Shown: positions 17,088 to 26,600 of the stretch, piece after piece
Numbering within the stretch: position 1 is the first letter of the stretch
Layout: every line of letters starts with the position of its first letter
Source of the DNA: Hamadaea sp013361475
Lineage (GTDB): Bacteria > Actinomycetota > Actinomycetes > Mycobacteriales > Micromonosporaceae
Direction of reading: 5' to 3'
NCBI RefSeq assembly: GCF_040654195.1
Contig: NZ_JBFAHM010000002.1
Coordinates: forward strand, 124,001-188,000
DNA: 64,000 bases
Position numbers and translations under genes: made by a program
The notes under the pieces: generated by a model
Databases searched by the model: none
Told to the model about the DNA's origin: nothing
Seen by the model: only the letters and a program-made list of their open reading frames with translations

Positions 17088-20000
17088 CGGCAACCGCCGC
17101 CCCACGTTTCCTGGCCGGTGATGAACGCTTTCTGCGTCACTTTCCAACCACCTTTCGGGCCGAGTGCCGGGTTCTTCAGTTCCCGGACCGTCACATGCGG
17201 GCCCTCATTCGTGGTCGAGTGCCCCCTGGTCTCCCATTCAATCTTGACGACTGTTCCATCTGGCCGGGTTCCCTGCCACCATCCCGGCTTGAATTCCGTC
17301 AAGTTGTCGAGGTCACCGCCGGCAGCGTTCATCGCAACCCTGAGCAGCTCGTCTTGGTCGCTGACGAAAGTGCGGTCGACGCTGCGACCATCTTCGCCGT
17401 CGTTGTGGACCAAGACCGGTGTGGAGCCGGCGAGGACGTAGTAGGTGTGCAGTCCAGCGATGGTCAGGTTGTAGGCATCGGCCGTGTGCCGGGTGGCCTC
17501 GATCAGGCCGATCGCACGGGCGAGCCGGCCGTCGGCCGTCCGAAGCCGGTCGCCGGGGTCGATCGCGCTGGCCGGCTCCCATTGCCGGTCGGTCTCGTTC
17601 CAGAAGAGATGGTCATCAGTAGTCGTGACGGTGGCTCTGCCCGATCCGTCGAGCCGGTCGATCTGGAGGTCGACGAGCTCGTCTCCGTGCACCCATGTCG
17701 CGATGACCGTCCCGGCGGACGAGCCCGCGGTTCGCGGATCGGCGGCGAGCACCTGGTCGCCGACGCGTACGTCCTCGATCGGCTTGGTCGTGCCGTCGGC
17801 CATCAACACCAGGGTGTCTGAGGAGAAACTGCGGCAGCCGGTCCTCGCAAGCCCCGGGTAGGCCGGGTCGGCGACCGTTGGCCCGCCGGAGTGCTCGTAG
17901 GGTTCGGAGGCGTGTCTGGCCAGCGACAGCACCATCTTCAGCGTCTTGAGTGCCAGGCCGAGCTGAATCGCCGAGGTGAGAACATCGAAGATGTCCCCCA
18001 TGTGCTTTTCAAGCCAGTCCGGCGTGTGGCACGCGCCGACCGAACCGCCCAGTGCTTGGCAGACGAAGTCGTATTGCTGTTCGCCTTGGGCGGCGAACTC
18101 GTATGCGTCGGCGTAGGTGAACGCGTCGCTGCCGTGGTATTGGTAGCCGGAGGCGGGATTGCGCAGCATGTCGATGACATGCTTCGGGACCTTCTTCCCG
18201 CCGACGGTCACCGGCAGGCTCAGCTTGATCAAGAACTCGCGTTTGGCGATGGTGGCGGCCTTGTTCTGAGCCCGCCGCAGGATGTTGTTGTAGCGGGCCG
18301 CGCCCAACACCTTGGCTGCGGCCGCCCCCGGCACGCTGATCTGACCGCCGAGGTCGACGTCGTGGCGCAGCCCGTCGGGATCCGAGGCCGAGGCCGGGCT
18401 GTTGTTGGCGTACGCGTAGCCGTTCATCTGCTGGGGATCGCTGGAATCCATGATCGGGTCGACGGAGACGAACCTGCCGATCGACGGGTCGTACTCGCGG
18501 GCGCCGAGCCGGGTCAGCCCGGTGGCGTCGTTGCCGGTCCCGCCGACGAATCCACGAGTGCCGCCGGGCCACGTCGTCGACGCGCCGCGCGGGTTGCCGA
18601 AGGGGTCGAACCGGCGAGGTGTGGCCTGCAAGGTGGTCGGGTTGACGGTGAGCTGGCTGGTCCCGTGATGGTCGCCTACCAGCCACTGGACCGCGCCTTG
18701 GCCACGTGAGGCGATGGTCCGTCCGCCGAACCCGTAGTAGCGGGTTCCGCTGCGAGTTCGGGTTCCCACGGTGAAGACCAGTTCGCTGTCGCCGAGGAAC
18801 ACGGTGACGGTGGCGGGATCGGGGCGGAGGAGCTGGTTGCCGTCCGCGTCGTAGCGATAGCCGACGGTGCCGGCCGCGGAGTCGATCGAGGCGAGCTTGC
18901 CCTCGGCGTCCCAGGTGAGGGTCTGCTGGCCGGCCGCGCCGGGCCGGCTGGTGGTATGCCCGGCGGCGTCGTATCCGTAGGTGGCTGTCGTGCTGCCGGG
19001 CGTTGCCACAGTGCTGACCGCATGGGGCCGCGCCTGCCCGACCGCCGGGTACGCGTATGTGCTGACCTTGTCCGCGATTCCGTCGAGGCCGTGCACGGTG
19101 AGGCTCGTACGGTTACCGGTGACGTCGTAGCCGTAGGTCTGCCAGTACGCCGCCGGCCCGCCGATCACGGTGGCGATCGGCGAGGTGGCACAGGCATCGG
19201 TCTGCGTCCAGGCGTCGGTGGTACGCCGCAGGTAGTCGTAACGGAAACACTGGTTGTCAACTGCCACGCCGGGCAGCTCGTCCTTGATCGACTTGACGTT
19301 CCCGGCCGGGTCGTAGCCGTAGGAGACCTGGTCGACCCGGAGGTTGTCGACCTGTTCTCGTTCGGTGAGGATCGTGGCCAGCCGGCGGGTCGCGTCCTCA
19401 TAGGTCCACTGCTCCCACACCAGCGGGCCGTTGTCGGGGTTGCCGAGCTCGATCAGCTTCGGCTCGCCCAGCGCGGTGTAGGTGGCCCGGTTGACGTACG
19501 TCGTGCTACCCGTGGCCGTGTTGCCCTTCAGCCCGTACGGCAAGCCCAGATCGTCGTAGCTGAAGGTCAGCGTCTCGGCGGGCACGTCGCTGCTGATCTC
19601 CGGCAGCCGTACGATGCTCGGGCTGCCATCGGCCTTGTAGGTCTGGGTGGTGGTGAACGAGGCTGTTCCGACCACCCCGATCTCGGTGCCGGGGAAGGTC
19701 ACCCGAATGCCGGTCGACCGGTCGGCGTCGTCGTATCCGGTCACGGCGGTGGTGTACTCACCCCCGGCCTGGTAGCGGGTGGACGAGGTCAGCAGCCCGG
19801 GCTTCAGCGTGTCGTAGGTCCACCTGGCCAGCACAGTGGAGCCCAGCCTGGTGGCGGTACGGCGGCCCAGGACGTCGTAGTCGTAGCTGATCTGCTGGTT
19901 TCGCGCGTCGGTGGTGGTCAGCACTTGGCCGGCCGCGTCGTAGACCGCCGTGGTCTGACCCGCGTCGGGATCTGTGGCGAGCGTCTTCCGGCCGCGCACG

Positions 20001-23000
20001 TCGTACTGGTAGCGCCAGATGTTGCCGGCCGGGTCGGTCACCTGTGCCAGAGCGCCGGCTTTGGTGTACTGGTACCGGGTGACGTCGTGATCGCCGGACG
20101 GACTCGAGCCGCGGTACTGCCAGAGTTCGGTGGTCCGCCCGCGCGCGTCGACGAGCGCCGTCGTCGCCGTCCCGCCGGTGGGTGGGTTCACGGACACCCG
20201 GTCGCCACCGTAGGTGGTCGAGGTGCGCCATCGGCCGTCCGTCGGCTCGGCGTTGTACTTGAGGAAGATCTGGTCGGTGGGCCGCTCGGCGCCGTCGAAC
20301 CGGGTCAGGTTCATGCTCGGCACCAGGTTGATGTCGGGCTCGATCAGGGTGCCGTCCGGTGCCAGGTCCTGGCGGTACGGACCACGGCTCAGGTACGCCA
20401 AACCGCGCGAGTCCGTGAGCGTGTCGGTGACGATCCGCCCGCCTTCCGGGCTCGGCGCCTGAACCTGCCGCTGCCGAAGGAACCCGTCGTACACGGCGAA
20501 GCTGCTGACATAGGTGTCCTTGGCGGTGATTCGGTCGGTCCGGATCCAGCTAGGAGCGGCTTCCTGCGTTCTGTACGCGTATCGGAAGCTGGGCTGGCCG
20601 GCGAAGCTCGCCTTCGGCCGTCCAGGGAGCCAGACCTGGGTCAGCTGCCCCAACGGGTCGTAGGTGAGATCCGTACGCGCCCCGGTCGTCGCCACCATCG
20701 CGACAGGCAGCCCCCGCCCGGGGTCCAGCGTCGTCGACTCGGCTTGGTTCAGCGCATTGGTGACCGTCTTTCCGGTCGTCGGGCCCTGCGCCGGCTGGTA
20801 CCGCGTCGCGGTGGTACGCGACAACGCGTCGGTGGCGTCCAAGACTCGGCCGTACGCGTCGTAGGTCATCCTCGCGGTGGTGAGGTAAGTCGCCACGTTT
20901 CCCTGGTACGAGTCGGCGTCCTCCACCTTGGTCGCGTCGCCGACGGTGGGGGCCGCGTCCCAGACGGTCAAGTTGTCGTAGAAGGTGCGTACGTCGGAGA
21001 TCGCATCCGCCGGGTACGCCGGGGTCGCGCCGCAGGCGACTCCGACGGTGGACACCCGGCTGGGCAGGGTCAGCAGCCAGGTGGTCTCGTTGCGCGCGTA
21101 CTCGGTGCGGGTGCACCGGTCGTCGGAGGTCGTGGCGACGTCGCCGAGGTCATTGACCGTGATCGGGTTGCCTTCACGGTCGAATGTGGTGTCTACCTGC
21201 GTCTTCCGGAAGCCGCCCGCGGCCAGCGCAGTCCGGGTCACCGTGCGTACCGTCTCCACCTGGAACGCCTGCAGGATTCCCTGGGACGCGGTCGGCGCGC
21301 TGATCCACGGATCGTTGATCGTGCCCGACAGCTCCGCTCCACCGTCGCCGTTGTAGGTGATCTGCTCACGCAGCGTCCCGGCCAGCGGATCGGCGTCGGT
21401 CAGGCTCGTGTTGGTGGAGTCGGTGACGGTGACGGTCTTGGTTCCTCCGGTCGGCGTCGCCCGGTCTCCGTTCATGCCCCGGAAGTACTGAAACTGAGTC
21501 AGCGATACCTTCTGGTCCGGCTCCCGCCCCGAGTCCCCGTGGCGCACCTTGACCTTCTCGTACCCGCGCCACGTGGACCAGGTGCGGTACTTCTCGGCGG
21601 TCACCGGGTTGTCGTCGTAACGCCAGGCAGCGCCGCCCAGATATTCGTAGCTGAAGACTTCCGTCGTCCCCCCGGCCACTCGGTCGACGAGCGTGATCTG
21701 CTGGACCACGTAACGGTGGAACCAGTCGTCGCGCGGCTGCGGCTCCGGCTCGAAGGTCCACCGTGCGGGGAAGCACCGCTGTGTGTTGGTCGACGGGGTG
21801 GGCAGCGCTCCGGCGACACAGTTGGTAGGGGCGTACACGACGTTGATGTCGCCGCCGGTTCCGTTATGGACGGTCTCGACGCGGAACTTGAACATCTGCG
21901 GTGGGCCGTCGGTGTAGGAGTCGACTCGGTTCTCGCGCTTCGTACCGACGAACGTCACCGGCGGCTGCGTCAGGCTGCCGCCCACGAGTCCGGTAGGTGT
22001 GATTCCGCGTAGCCACAGACCGGCGCTGGTCCCGTCGCCGGGGTCAGGAAAGATCTGGTCCAGCGTCCAGCGGTCCACGTCGGCGTAGGCCGTCCCTGAC
22101 CGAATCCGGGTGGTGATCGACGCCAGGCGCTTGGTCGACCAGAAGGTGGGCGAGTACTTGCCCGGGCATGTCGTCGCGGCGCAGTCCTGGTCCCACGGTA
22201 CGTCCGGCCACGCGGTGCCGTTGTGCTGGCTGCAGTTCTGGCCCGGTACGCACCGGTCCGCGACCGTGAACGCCACCTGCGCGGCCGCCTGCTCGCCCAC
22301 TCGGCCGCCGTAGTCGATGCGCTCGAGGTAGCCGCCGCGGGTGTAGGTTGCCACCGAGCTGTCGGTCATATTCCGCGCGTACTTGTTGGTTTCGGCCCGG
22401 TACTGGTAGCCGATGGTGTTCGCGTGCGGGTCGACGACGTAGTCCAGGTTCCATCGCCAGGCGTGCACGCAGTCCGAGGTCGCGAAGGTCCCACCGCACC
22501 CGGTGCCGGGGCTGTCCCCGAACACCGGCACCGTCCAGGTCGACTCCGCGGCTTTGCGGCTGCCGAAGCGGTACTGGTGGCCGTTGGTCGTGGTCACCAC
22601 CCAGTACTCGCCCCGCACGTCGTCGTTGGCGGCCGTGTCGAACAGCTGCTGCACCCGGGTTCCGTCGTCATCCTTCGGCCGCCACCGGTTGGACGTCGCG
22701 CTCTCCCGCACCAGCTCCGTGGTCTGACCGTTCAGCGACAGCACCGCGTTCTCGGTGATCCAGCACAGGTCGTAGACCTTGGGTTTGCCTTCCGTGTCCG
22801 AACAGCTTCGGTACGACCGCTCGATGTAGCCCGGCCACATGTTCCAGCCTTCGCCGATCCAGGACGGCTGGTTGTTCGTCGACGACGTCCGGCCGTCCAC
22901 CGCGGCGGAGGAGTACGACAGGCCGAGCTCCGGGATCAGGCCGCCCGGCACCGGCGGCATCCGCAGGTTGTAGGACCAGGTGAACGCGCCACTCTGGGTG

Positions 23001-23614
23001 CTGACCGACCATTTACCCGCCGGGGACAGCGATGTCGCGGCGAAGGTCCCGGTCGAACCGCCGCTGTCCGCCGTGAGCGCGAACGTCGAACCCGCCGAGC
23101 CCGCCTCGACTGTGGCGGATACGCGGCCCCGCTTGGCGTCGTTGGTAGTTGGCAGCGCGGTCTTCTTCTCGACGTCGACCAGCCGAAGACGATTCGCCCA
23201 GTCACCGCCGTACAGGTTGCGCAGCCGCGAGTAGTCGACCGTCAGGTTCACTTTCTCCCCGGCCGGTACGCGGGTCATGCCGTCCAGCTGGAGCACTGCG
23301 CCGGTCACGCCGGCTTCGCGGGCCGCGGCCCGGTCCAGCATCCGGACCTGTATCGATCTGCCGCCGCTTGCGGTGGCGGTCACGGCGGCGGCGTCCGGCC
23401 ACGCCGCCGCCGGCATAGGCGCCTTGGCAGCCGCCGACGCGGGATCCGATGCCGGCGGCTTCACCGGCACGTTCTTGCCCGGCACGGCCGGCATGATCGG
23501 CTGTTCGGTCGGTGTGACCGCTGCCTGCGCCGCGTCCGGCTGGCCGGTGAATCCGACCAGCGAGGCCGACAGAACCACGGTGAGCGCAGCGGCGAGCATC
23601 GACTTCATACGCAT
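17084..23614 (-). CDS. RHS/YD-repeat polymorphic toxin with HINT domain
   Basis: A 2176-residue secreted protein. A signal peptide (MKSMLAAALTVVLSASLVGF) is followed by an SpvB-like N-terminal region and a long series of YD repeats. The RHS core ends in GAREYDPSIGRFVSVDP and YAYANNSPASASDPDG. Next come a linker of about 150 residues and a HINT domain at about 1927-2071, which starts CRSFSSDT, contains TTDDHLF and ends VLVHN. The C-terminal domain is about 105 residues (coded by 17087-17401) with GHSTTNEGPHVTVREL and GGWKVTQKAF; I cannot assign its activity. HINT domains can self-cleave to release toxins. The start at 23614 has GGAAAGG 8 bases upstream. The gene lies 34 bases after the LamG gene and overlaps the immunity gene. 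Confidence 0.88.
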   Translation of the reverse strand: MRMKSMLAAALTVVLSASLVGFTGQPDAAQAAVTPTEQPIMPAVPGKNVPVKPPASDPASAAAKAPMPAAAWPDAAAVTATASGGRSIQVRMLDRAAAREAGVTGAVLQLDGMTRVPAGEKVNLTVDYSRLRNLYGGDWANRLRLVDVEKKTALPTTNDAKRGRVSATVEAGSAGSTFALTADSGGSTGTFAATSLSPAGKWSVSTQSGAFTWSYNLRMPPVPGGLIPELGLSYSSAAVDGRTSSTNNQPSWIGEGWNMWPGYIERSYRSCSDTEGKPKVYDLCWITENAVLSLNGQTTELVRESATSNRWRPKDDDGTRVQQLFDTAANDDVRGEYWVVTTTNGHQYRFGSRKAAESTWTVPVFGDSPGTGCGGTFATSDCVHAWRWNLDYVVDPHANTIGYQYRAETNKYARNMTDSSVATYTRGGYLERIDYGGRVGEQAAAQVAFTVADRCVPGQNCSQHNGTAWPDVPWDQDCAATTCPGKYSPTFWSTKRLASITTRIRSGTAYADVDRWTLDQIFPDPGDGTSAGLWLRGITPTGLVGGSLTQPPVTFVGTKRENRVDSYTDGPPQMFKFRVETVHNGTGGDINVVYAPTNCVAGALPTPSTNTQRCFPARWTFEPEPQPRDDWFHRYVVQQITLVDRVAGGTTEVFSYEYLGGAAWRYDDNPVTAEKYRTWSTWRGYEKVKVRHGDSGREPDQKVSLTQFQYFRGMNGDRATPTGGTKTVTVTDSTNTSLTDADPLAGTLREQITYNGDGGAELSGTINDPWISAPTASQGILQAFQVETVRTVTRTALAAGGFRKTQVDTTFDREGNPITVNDLGDVATTSDDRCTRTEYARNETTWLLTLPSRVSTVGVACGATPAYPADAISDVRTFYDNLTVWDAAPTVGDATKVEDADSYQGNVATYLTTARMTYDAYGRVLDATDALSRTTATRYQPAQGPTTGKTVTNALNQAESTTLDPGRGLPVAMVATTGARTDLTYDPLGQLTQVWLPGRPKASFAGQPSFRYAYRTQEAAPSWIRTDRITAKDTYVSSFAVYDGFLRQRQVQAPSPEGGRIVTDTLTDSRGLAYLSRGPYRQDLAPDGTLIEPDINLVPSMNLTRFDGAERPTDQIFLKYNAEPTDGRWRTSTTYGGDRVSVNPPTGGTATTALVDARGRTTELWQYRGSSPSGDHDVTRYQYTKAGALAQVTDPAGNIWRYQYDVRGRKTLATDPDAGQTTAVYDAAGQVLTTTDARNQQISYDYDVLGRRTATRLGSTVLARWTYDTLKPGLLTSSTRYQAGGEYTTAVTGYDDADRSTGIRVTFPGTEIGVVGTASFTTTQTYKADGSPSIVRLPEISSDVPAETLTFSYDDLGLPYGLKGNTATGSTTYVNRATYTALGEPKLIELGNPDNGPLVWEQWTYEDATRRLATILTEREQVDNLRVDQVSYGYDPAGNVKSIKDELPGVAVDNQCFRYDYLRRTTDAWTQTDACATSPIATVIGGPAAYWQTYGYDVTGNRTSLTVHGLDGIADKVSTYAYPAVGQARPHAVSTVATPGSTTATYGYDAAGHTTSRPGAAGQQTLTWDAEGKLASIDSAAGTVGYRYDADGNQLLRPDPATVTVFLGDSELVFTVGTRTRSGTRYYGFGGRTIASRGQGAVQWLVGDHHGTSQLTVNPTTLQATPRRFDPFGNPRGASTTWPGGTRGFVGGTGNDATGLTRLGAREYDPSIGRFVSVDPIMDSSDPQQMNGYAYANNSPASASDPDGLRHDVDLGGQISVPGAAAAKVLGAARYNNILRRAQNKAATIAKREFLIKLSLPVTVGGKKVPKHVIDMLRNPASGYQYHGSDAFTYADAYEFAAQGEQQYDFVCQALGGSVGACHTPDWLEKHMGDIFDVLTSAIQLGLALKTLKMVLSLARHASEPYEHSGGPTVADPAYPGLARTGCRSFSSDTLVLMADGTTKPIEDVRVGDQVLAADPRTAGSSAGTVIATWVHGDELVDLQIDRLDGSGRATVTTTDDHLFWNETDRQWEPASAIDPGDRLRTADGRLARAIGLIEATRHTADAYNLTIAGLHTYYVLAGSTPVLVHNDGEDGRSVDRTFVSDQDELLRVAMNAAGGDLDNLTEFKPGWWQGTRPDGTVVKIEWETRGHSTTNEGPHVTVRELKNPALGPKGGWKVTQKAFITGQETWGGGCR

Positions 23615-23648
23615 GGGGCAGACCCTTTCCGGTGTTCCTGGATGTGGC

Positions 23649-26600
23649 TCACAGGCCGGTGACGACGTAGCCGAGGGACTTGACGAACGTCTGGCCCTCG
23701 CAGCCGGGGTTGGTGGAGTCGAACAGGTCGCCCCAGCTGGCCCGGCAGCGCAGCAGCTCGCGGCTGGACAGATCCGGCGGCGGCGCGGTCCAGATGAACC
23801 CGAGTCGGCGCACAGCGGTCTGGCCTTCGCACGCCGCGTCCGTGGAGACGAACGAGTCGTCACCCGCGAGACACGCCCACAGGGCGGTCCGGTTGGTCCC
23901 GCCTTGCATGGCCAGCCGCCCGAGCGAGAACTCCGGACGGTAGTCCGGACCCACCCGTGTCGTGCTGCTGGTGTGGTCGTACGGATAGGCCGGGCTGTTG
24001 TAGCGCACCAGGTTCCGGTACGCCAGCGTGTAGCCGAGCAGGCCCTCGTTCGTCTTGCCTTCGCAGTTCGGATCGCCGGAGTCGAAATGGTCGGTGTACG
24101 TGGTGTAGGCGACCTTGCACCGGTACACCGGGAACACCTGCTGATCGGCGGGCGGCGGGTCGTTGTACAGCAGGCCGAGCGGGCCCAGGACCTCCTGGCC
24201 CTCACAGTCCGCCGACGGGGAGGTGAACTCGTCGACGCCCAGCCGGCAGCGGTACATCATCCTGGTGTTCGGCTCGTCGGCCGGCGCGAAGGCCCCCAGC
24301 GACGCCTCGAAGTGATAGGCAGCCGCAGCGCGGCCGGGCACCGAGATGTGGTCGCTGCTGGTCTGGTCGATGGTGAGGAACCGGTTCAGCTGGCCGTCGT
24401 AGGCCGAGGGCCGCCGGGTCACGGGCAGGTACCAGGTCGACAGCGCTTCGTTCGGGTCCGCCCCGCTCCACAGGTGCACGTCGTCGATCGCGCCGGTCCA
24501 GAATCCGGCGGCCTGGCCGTTGAGCTTCGCCCGGCCGAGCACCATCCCGCCGGCCACGTTGGCTGTGCTGCGCCCGTTCGCGATGCCGGCCGGTTCACCG
24601 TCGACGTAGAGCGTCACCTCGCCGTCGGCCGCGTCGTAGACGCCGATCAGGTGCGTCCACACTCCAGGCGTAGCCAGGCGGCCCACCGCCGAGGAGTCCA
24701 CCGAGATCCTGGTCGGGCTGGCCGCGTCTGCGGTCGACAGCCCGAACGTCCAGCCTTGGGTCGCGCGGTTGTAGCCCAAGGTGAACCCGGACGACAACGG
24801 TCCGTCCTGGCTGAGCGCGGTCACCGTGCCCGTCCCGGTGGCGGCTGCGGCGTCCAGCTTCACCTGGGCGCTGACCATGAAGCTCTGATCGGTACGCACG
24901 GCCGGCCGGCCGGCGGTCGCGACGCCGTTGGAGGTGCCGTTCAGCCCGACCGCGGTTCCCCTGCCGATGACATCCGCCCCGGATGTCCAGCTCGCGCCGG
25001 TCCCCAACTGGACGCTGCGAAGGTTGCCGGAGATGTCGACGGCAGTGCTGCCAGCACCTTCGTCCAGCGGCAGGAACTGCTCCTCGGTGGGCGCGGATAC
25101 CAGGTCGTGCACTTCCAGCGCGGTGATGATCCGGTCGTAGAGCTGCGCGTCGTCGATGGAGCCCTTCCAGTAGCCGGTGTACGCGCCGTTGTACTTGCTG
25201 CGCCCTATCTGGACGGTGCCCGTGGCGTAGTTCCACCGGTTGATGTGCTTACCGACACCGGCCTGCAGCACGCCGTTGACATACAGCCTCATCTGTCCAT
25301 CGGAGGGGTCGTAGGTGGCGACGAGATGCGTCCACACGCCGATCTTGGCCGCGGCGTCGGAGAGCACCCGGTCGAAGAGCACATTGGCCGCGTCGGACTG
25401 CGCCATCGTGAACGCCCACTTCTTCACGTCGCCCGCGTACTGCAGGGTGAAGGCGCTGGCTTGACCGCCGTCCTGGCTGATGACGACGGGCTTGGCGGTG
25501 TTGTCCTGATCTATGCGTACCCAGGCGGCGACCGAGAAGCTCGTATCGGTCCGGACGACCTGGCCTCCCCCGGTGTTGACGTACGCCGCGCTCCCGCCTT
25601 CGAGGTGCAAGGCGTCCCCCTGCCGGCCGGTCACCCATCGCGCTGGGCCGTAGGCGATGGTGCCGTCGTGCCGTTGCGGTCGCATGTCGGTCACCTGTGT
25701 CTCGTCCAGCCCGTCCAGCGCCCAGTGGGCCTTCGGCGGAGTGCCGCGACCGGCGACGAAGTGGTACTCGTACCTGGTGCCGCTCAGGTTGTTCGCCCGG
25801 TCGACGCTGTAGACGTACAGCGTCTGCGGGCCGTTCTCCAGCGGTGTCACCAACGCGCTGGCCGTGCCCCCGACCTGGTTCGCCGGCACGAACTGCGTCG
25901 GCTGGTCGTTGAGCCCGAAGCGGAAACCAGCCACGTCGGAGCCCACCGGCGCGCTGAAGGTGAATCCACCCGCGTACCCGGCTGCGCCGCCGATGTTGTT
26001 CTCCGGGTACGTCCCCGATCGCACCGCGGCCGGTGCAGGCGGCCGGGTGCGGTCGATCGTCGCGTAGCAGTAGGCCGTCCAAGGACCGATGTCAGTGGGG
26101 TCAAGGCCGGCTACTCGATATTTGAACGTCTCGCCGTCGTTGAAGGTCCCACTGGGAATCTGCGCCCCGAAGAAGCTGCCGGACGCGGCTGGGGCCGAGT
26201 CGGCACTGCCCGCCCGGCTGCCGTCCGCCGCCAGCGACCACTGGAACCGGGCCCGGACCTGGTCTGCGTCCGGATCCTTGATCTGCGCCCGCAGCGTCGG
26301 CCCGGCCGGCTGGTCGCTCGGGTTGAGCGGGTTCAGGTAGGTCGTGTTCGTGGTGGCGGCACATGGCTTGTACTCGGCCGTGACACTGTACGGGCGGTCC
26401 GGCAGCCGGTTGTACACCACGGTCAGCTTCGGACTGTCCGCATTGACCAGCCACTTCTTCCAAGCGTAGGAATCGCCCTCATCGTCGGCCCGGAGCATGA
26501 TCGTCGTCGTCCCAAGGCCCCGCCGCATCGACTCCGCCACCGCTCCCGTTGCGTTCCACTCCAGGAACGCGGCCGGGCATGCCGAGGAGTAGCCCAAGGC

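Noticed and set aside
18956..22012. A 1018-codon open frame on the plus strand
   Set aside because: Antisense shadow of the RHS gene, with no recognisable domain or ribosome binding site.
17402..22500. Repeated sequence that might be mistaken for a DNA repeat array or CRISPR
   Set aside because: The periodicity comes from coding of YD repeats, with variable spacing and no identical direct repeats.
23615..24205. N-terminal extension of the RHS reading frame
   Set aside because: It overlaps the LamG gene end in another frame, while an ideal signal peptide and ribosome binding site mark the start at 23614.
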